Source of the DNA: Holdemania massiliensis
GTDB taxonomy: Bacteria; Bacillota_I; Bacilli_A; Erysipelotrichales; Erysipelotrichaceae
Assembly: GCF_022440805.1 (NCBI RefSeq)
Contig: NZ_JAKNTK010000001.1
Span: 2,232,001-2,296,000 of the forward strand
Length of the DNA: 64,000 nt
Direction of reading: 5' to 3'
Made by a program: the position numbers and the translations under genes. Below the pieces are notes generated by a model. It was not told the DNA's origin. It searched no databases and saw nothing but the letters and a program-made list of their open reading frames with translations. This document shows positions 60,356-64,000 of the stretch, piece after piece. Positions within the stretch are counted from its first letter, which is position 1. Each line of letters starts with the position of its first letter.

Positions 60356-61339
60356 TTATTCATTCCCCACAATAAACACATAGTTCGTTGTCGCACTGCC
60401 TCCGATGTTCAACATCATACCGTTATTGGCTTTCTTCAACTGATAACCTTTAGCCTTACCTGCAACTTGCTTATATAAATCAAGGAACATTCTTGCACCA
60501 CTGGCACCTACAGGGTACCCACAACCAATCAAACCACCACTAGGATTAATGGGCTTTGTTCCATCAAATGCATTCTTGATAGTATGTTCCTTCACGTACT
60601 TCTCGGATGCCAACACAACAACGGTAGCACCATCAGTTACCTGTGAACAGTCTGACACAGCCAGTCTTCCGTCTACGAGAGGATTGGTATCCATACCTCG
60701 ACTTTCCGCCTGATCTTGATCCATAAACCACTTTCTTGTTTGAGCGTTTGGATTTCGTTTACCATTGCTGTAATTGATAACAGAAATTTTCGCTAGCGCA
60801 TCCATAAAGCGTTTCTCATCTGTGCCATACTTTTTAATGATTTCATCGGCCAACTTGCCAAAAAGTTTTGGAAAAGGAAAGTCAATGCCTTTGCCTTCCG
60901 TTTCATAGTAGGCAGCATAGCCAAGAAAATCGTCACCCGTCTTGCTTTCTACAGTCTTCAATAGTTCCCAATCCACAACAATAGCTACATCATAATCTCC
61001 TTTGCTAGTTTTCGTAATCGCTGCATCTAGTGCTACAGAGCTAGATGCACAAGCTGCTTCATATCTTGCGGAAGGTATTCCATAAAATGCAGGATTAATC
61101 TCTGTTAAAAGTGAACCAAGATGTCCCTGATTCACATACTACTCTGCAATAAAATTACCAACATAACAGGCAACTCTGTTGTCCTTGTTTAATTCAATAA
61201 TATCTTCAAAGCTAAGGCATGCGTCCTGCAAGCCATCAGTCATCGCTTCTTTCAAAAGAGCAACAACACCTTTACCTTCCTTGGTCCAATTGCGTTCAAA
61301 GTCAGTCTGAGCACCATCCAGAATATAGGTCTTATTCAT
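60356..61339 (-). pseudogene. Thiolase-like gene interrupted by an in-frame TAG
   Basis: Two adjacent reading frames in the same phase (61142-61339 and 60356-61135) join across a TAG at 61139-61141 to give about 328 codons of a thiolase of the SCP-x/acetyl-CoA acetyltransferase type: YILDGAQTDFERNW at the start, ARYEAACASSSVALDAA with the catalytic Cys, and NPSGGLIGCGYPVGASGAR (core GGLIGCGYPVGASG) at the end. Apart from the stop it looks intact. A GGAGGAG site precedes the ATG. One point change (for example CAG or GAG to TAG) would explain it. A thiolase has no obvious job in a capsule locus. Confidence 0.8.
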
Positions 61340-61353
61340 CTCGATACTCCTCC

Positions 61354-61640
61354 TTATCTTTTCGCCTTAAAGAAAGGTCTATAGTCATACTTAGACGGCA
61401 CAACAGAGGCCAGCACTGCTTCCAGATCAATGTTGTCCTGGACTGACTTATCCAAATATTCTCTGACAAGTTGCTTGAGTCTGTGACTATACCAAGTGCA
61501 TCCGCAATCGCCAAAGGTGGTCACCAGTTAAATCCTGTTACCATTACATCATCGGCAGAGTGGATATCATATCGACATACTCTGTGGCCACCAAAGAGTA
61601 AATCACATACTTTAAGAGAAACTGTAAGCACAGTTCTGCT
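61354..61640 (-). pseudogene. Decayed gene upstream of the thiolase
   Basis: Coding-like stretches occur in successive frames on the minus strand: one ending in LKQLVREYLDKS ... YDYRPFFKAKR with TAA at 61354-61356, preceded in another frame by PPLAIADALG and, before it, by SADDVMVTGFNW. The frame changes and stops between them indicate a broken gene that ended 15 bases before the thiolase start. The family could not be named. Its left part may run into the NeuD remnant. Confidence 0.6.
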
Positions 61641-61730
61641 TCAGCAGCGCGGTTTTCTATCAGAATGCGAAAAGCATCCGGGTAATTATTGATGTGAAGT
61701 TGTTTTACACAAATCTCCAGCATAGTGTAA

Positions 61731-62330
61731 TCAGCAGCAACCAGACGGTTTGCCACACTTAAGGCTTTTACAGACAGCTCCCACAATAGAATGATTACCA
61801 ATAATTTTACCCTAGATAATTTGTGTCCCAGTTCCTATCTCAGTACATTCACCAATTTCTGTAATGCCGCCAATATTTACACTGGGATAAAGTGTTACAA
61901 AGTCACGTAGAACTGCTTTATGACCAACAGTGCAGTCAAGGTTGATAAGCACATGCCTGCCGATGGTGATATCGATCGTAATAATCGTACCCCCACAAAT
62001 GATCGCACCTTCCTCAATGGTTACATTTTTCGAGATAATAACACTAGGATCTATTAAAGTTGCAAATTTTACATTTCCTAATTTTTCGATGACAGCTTTT
62101 CTCGTTTTAGCAAATCCGATAGCGCACACAAAATACGCATCTTGATATTTCTCAACACAATTGCTAGTCCCAAGAACTACATAACCATTAACATTCTTGC
62201 CTTGGATTTCGGGTTATCATCCACAAATCCAAGGAGATTCCATATCTGTTCCATGGTATTGATTCGCTCAACGAGGCTGCTTGCTCTACAATAATTAAAT
62301 CTTTAAGCAATTCATGCCACCAACCTTTCA
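61731..62330 (-). pseudogene. Decayed NeuD/PglD-type acetyltransferase
   Basis: Pieces of a second NeuD-family protein can be read in order on the minus strand: ERINTMEQIW and LGFVDDNPK, a frameshift, then NVNGYVVLGTSNC through a long hexapeptide-repeat region (IEEGAIICGGTIITIDITIG, core GAIICGGTII) to GTQII. A TAG at 61812-61814 then interrupts an otherwise continuing GKIIGNHSIVGA. At least two frameshifts and one nonsense codon are present. It is related to, but not a copy of, the intact gene just upstream at 62355. Confidence 0.78.
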
Positions 62331-62354
62331 GTGGCAAAAACAGCCTGTTTTCTC

Positions 62355-62963
62355 TTATGTTTTGAGGTGAGCAGGTATACCGATATATACCCCTCCCCCC
62401 GAAATTTCTTTGACTACAACAGCCCCTGCGCCTATCACGGTATTCTCTCCTATTGATATATTATTTCGTACTGTAGCACCAATGCCTATGTGTGTACAAC
62501 TTCCAACATGAACTGTTCCACCTAGTGTAGCATTGGGAGATACATGGACGTAGTCCCCTAACTGATTGTCATGTTCGATCACAGCGCAAGTATTAATGAT
62601 GCAATGTTGACCAATCATAGCTTCAGGATTAATCACCGCTCCTGCCATAACAACACTACCGATGCCAATCTGTACTCCATAAGCAATCTGTGCAGATGGA
62701 TGAACAAGAGTAACCCAATTCAATTTATGTTGCTCTGCTATTCTCTTGCGAATTTGATTATCTCCAATGGCAATCACAAAATCAGTTTCTCCATTGTTGA
62801 GTTGCTCCAAATTACAACTCTTCCCAATAATTGGATAACCCATACAATCACCACCGACATTGTCATCCACAAAACAAATATCTTTATATCCACTCTTTAA
62901 GGCAATGTCGGCTATCACTTTTCCATGACCCCCACCACCAATAATCACAAGTCGTTTATACAT
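62355..62963 (-). CDS. NeuD/PglD family sugar acetyltransferase
   Basis: A 202-residue enzyme with an N-terminal nucleotide-sugar-binding half (LVIIGGGGHGKVIADIA, core IIGGGGHGKVIA; CFVDDNVGG) and a C-terminal left-handed beta-helix (VIEHDNQLGDYVHVSPNATLGG, core EHDNQLGDYVHVSP) with the catalytic His. PglD-type enzymes acetylate the 4-amino group of a UDP-sugar. Standing next to a PglC-like transferase and a PglE-like aminotransferase, it probably finishes UDP-N,N'-diacetylbacillosamine or a close relative. The start is uncertain between 62963 and 62984; the family alignment favours the former. Confidence 0.88.
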   Translation of the reverse strand: MYKRLVIIGGGGHGKVIADIALKSGYKDICFVDDNVGGDCMGYPIIGKSCNLEQLNNGETDFVIAIGDNQIRKRIAEQHKLNWVTLVHPSAQIAYGVQIGIGSVVMAGAVINPEAMIGQHCIINTCAVIEHDNQLGDYVHVSPNATLGGTVHVGSCTHIGIGATVRNNISIGENTVIGAGAVVVKEISGGGVYIGIPAHLKT

Positions 62964-63597
62964 TGACTTGTACCGCGCTTTCATTCCCCATAAATTCCTC
63001 CATTGTTGCTGAGACTTCAGAGGAAATTCCTTCTCGTTTCAACACGACAAATATCGTCTTGAAAATTATTTTCATATCGAGCAACAGAGAAATATGATTA
63101 ACATAGTAGACATCTTTTTCAAATTTTTCTTCCCAAGTTAAAGAATTACGACCATAAGCCTGCGCATATCCTGTTAACCCTGGTCGTACATCATGTCTTT
63201 TTCTTTGTTCTTCACTATATCGAACTAAGTATTTGACTAAGAGTGGTCGTGGTCCAATTAGACTCATATCGCCTTTCAGTATATTAAACAGCTCCGGCAG
63301 CTCATCAAGGCTTGTACTTCTCAATATCCTTCCGTACTTATTCAGTCTTATATCGTCAGGGAGTAGATTCCCTTCTTTATCTTTTCGATTGTCCATCGTA
63401 CGAAATTTGATTAATTTGAAGATTCTTTCTTTTCCATCTTTTCCCTTCTTACCTGGTCTAAGTTGTATAAAGAAAGGATTGCCTCGCATCGCAATCGCAC
63501 CAAGAATCGTTAAAACAAGAAAGCCTGGCGATAATACAAGAATTGCCATGAGTGATAACACAAAATCTAAAGGTCTCTTCATATATTTTGCGTACAT
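62956..63597 (-). CDS. Initiating sugar-phosphate transferase, PglC/WcaJ-like
   Basis: A 213-residue monotopic phosphoglycosyl transferase. The N-terminal membrane helix (KRPLDFVLSLMAILVLSPGF, core FVLSLMAILVL), FKLIKFRTM, LRSTSLDELPELFNILKGDMS (core SLDELPELFNIL) and LIGPRPLL define the family. It starts the repeat unit by moving sugar-1-phosphate to undecaprenyl phosphate. The size matches the short PglC type rather than the long WbaP type. The ATG at 63595-63597 has AAGG 6 bases upstream. It follows the DegT gene closely and overlaps the acetyltransferase gene. Confidence 0.93.
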   Translation of the reverse strand: MYAKYMKRPLDFVLSLMAILVLSPGFLVLTILGAIAMRGNPFFIQLRPGKKGKDGKERIFKLIKFRTMDNRKDKEGNLLPDDIRLNKYGRILRSTSLDELPELFNILKGDMSLIGPRPLLVKYLVRYSEEQRKRHDVRPGLTGYAQAYGRNSLTWEEKFEKDVYYVNHISLLLDMKIIFKTIFVVLKREGISSEVSATMEEFMGNESAVQVNV

Positions 63598-63608
63598 CAT
63601 CAACCTTC

Positions 63609-64000
63609 TTACTCGAAACAAGCATGGATCATTACTATAATCTTATTCTGCTGCTCCACTGTCATCTTGTTATCACTCGGCAAGCATAATCCTCGATTAA
63701 AGATATCCATTCCAACATCCAATGGTTTACCATCTTTCCCTAGCATTCCACCCTGAATATAAGCATTCGTCTTTGCCCTGCCATTTCCTTCTCTTGTTAT
63801 AAAGCCATTCATCCGATATATTGGCTGCATATGCATTGGCTTCCATATCGGTCTTCCTTCTGCGTTGTACTTCGCTAAGGTTTCCAGAATTTCTGTAGGA
63901 CAGCTCTTTCCAGGTTCACTCACATACAATGCTTCCTGTTCTCCCCGCATTTGTTTACACATCGCTTCTGGATTGATAAGCATACAGCTTAACCAGAAGT
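63609..64000 (-). CDS. DegT/DnrJ/EryC1/StrS aminotransferase, C-terminal part (runs off the right edge)
   Basis: The last about 130 residues of a PLP-dependent sugar aminotransferase. The frame stays open to the window edge through a SCMLI segment. IWKPMHMQPIY and the C-terminal FNRGLCLPSDNKMTVEQQ (core RGLCLPSDNKMT) are hallmarks of the PglE/WecE-type group. It would place an amino group at C4 of a 4-keto UDP-sugar. With the PglC- and PglD-like genes downstream it suggests a bacillosamine-type first sugar; the matching 4,6-dehydratase would be expected outside the window. Confidence 0.9.
   Translation of the reverse strand, partial: FWLSCMLINPEAMCKQMRGEQEALYVSEPGKSCPTEILETLAKYNAEGRPIWKPMHMQPIYRMNGFITREGNGRAKTNAYIQGGMLGKDGKPLDVGMDIFNRGLCLPSDNKMTVEQQNKIIVMIHACFE

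Noticed and set aside
62386..62400. G-rich run (G6-A-G4) at the end of the intact NeuD gene as a second phase-variable tract
   Set aside because: It encodes the conserved GGG-V-Y-x-G-I-P end of the family, is broken by an A and does not shift the frame.

Overview
The window looks like a chromosomal segment of a low-GC Gram-positive (Firmicutes), most probably an Erysipelotrichaceae member such as a Holdemania relative. This is inferred from gene content: PolC, EzrA, the rimP-nusA-rnpM-ylxQ-infB-rbfA and infC-rpmI-rplT operons, a C-minus S4 with its own leader RNA, SpoIIIAH- and Asp23-like proteins, and a type VII secretion cluster. No search was run. The first 40 kb are close to 50% GC and nearly all genes lie on the minus strand.

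Layout, left to right: an ABC ATPase fragment and a GNAT acetyltransferase (1-738); a NifX-like protein with an Mrp ATPase (830-2049); tRNA-Glu(CUC) (2396-2471); rplT, rpmI and infC with an L20-type leader and a probable AUU start (2558-3832); a patatin lipase and a PPC-domain protein; an Asp23-like protein; then a truB-ribF-RNA methyltransferase-RelA/SpoT-like-spoIIIAH-like run reading leftward from a promoter at 10.8 kb. A divergent ttcA-like gene leads to a compact type VII secretion locus (11678-18379): two WXG100 proteins, a novel 644-residue probable lipoprotein, a one-motor EssC and EsaB. No EssA, EssB or EsaA is seen. The infB/nusA operon, polC, an ascorbate-type PTS operon with a PRD regulator, a tandem-repeat Asn/Gln-rich protein, thiI with a cysteine desulfurase, ezrA, rpsD with its leader, a TfoX-C protein and a GH25 lysozyme follow.

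From about 40.2 kb to the right edge the sequence becomes clearly AT-rich and holds a capsule or exopolysaccharide locus read right to left. Its order is: DegT aminotransferase, PglC-like sugar transferase, NeuD/PglD acetyltransferase, a patch of decayed genes (a second NeuD, an unknown gene, a thiolase), three glycosyltransferases, a polymerase, a degenerate MDR-like protein, an acetyltransferase, a flippase, a bi-domain oxidoreductase, a heparinase II/III protein, WecC, WecB, CapE, a membrane SGNH hydrolase, CapG and CapF. Together these suggest a Wzx/Wzy-type polymer begun on a bacillosamine-like sugar and containing N-acetyl-L-fucosamine and N-acetylmannosaminuronic acid.

The two most interesting signals are as follows. 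(1) An 11-base G tract lies between a good ribosome binding site/ATG and the rest of the SGNH hydrolase gene; it puts the gene out of frame by one base, which is the signature of a phase-variable capsule-modifying enzyme in the OFF state. (2) The type VII secretion locus is minimal: its EssC has only one intact ATPase motor, and an uncharacterised lipoprotein is translationally coupled to it.
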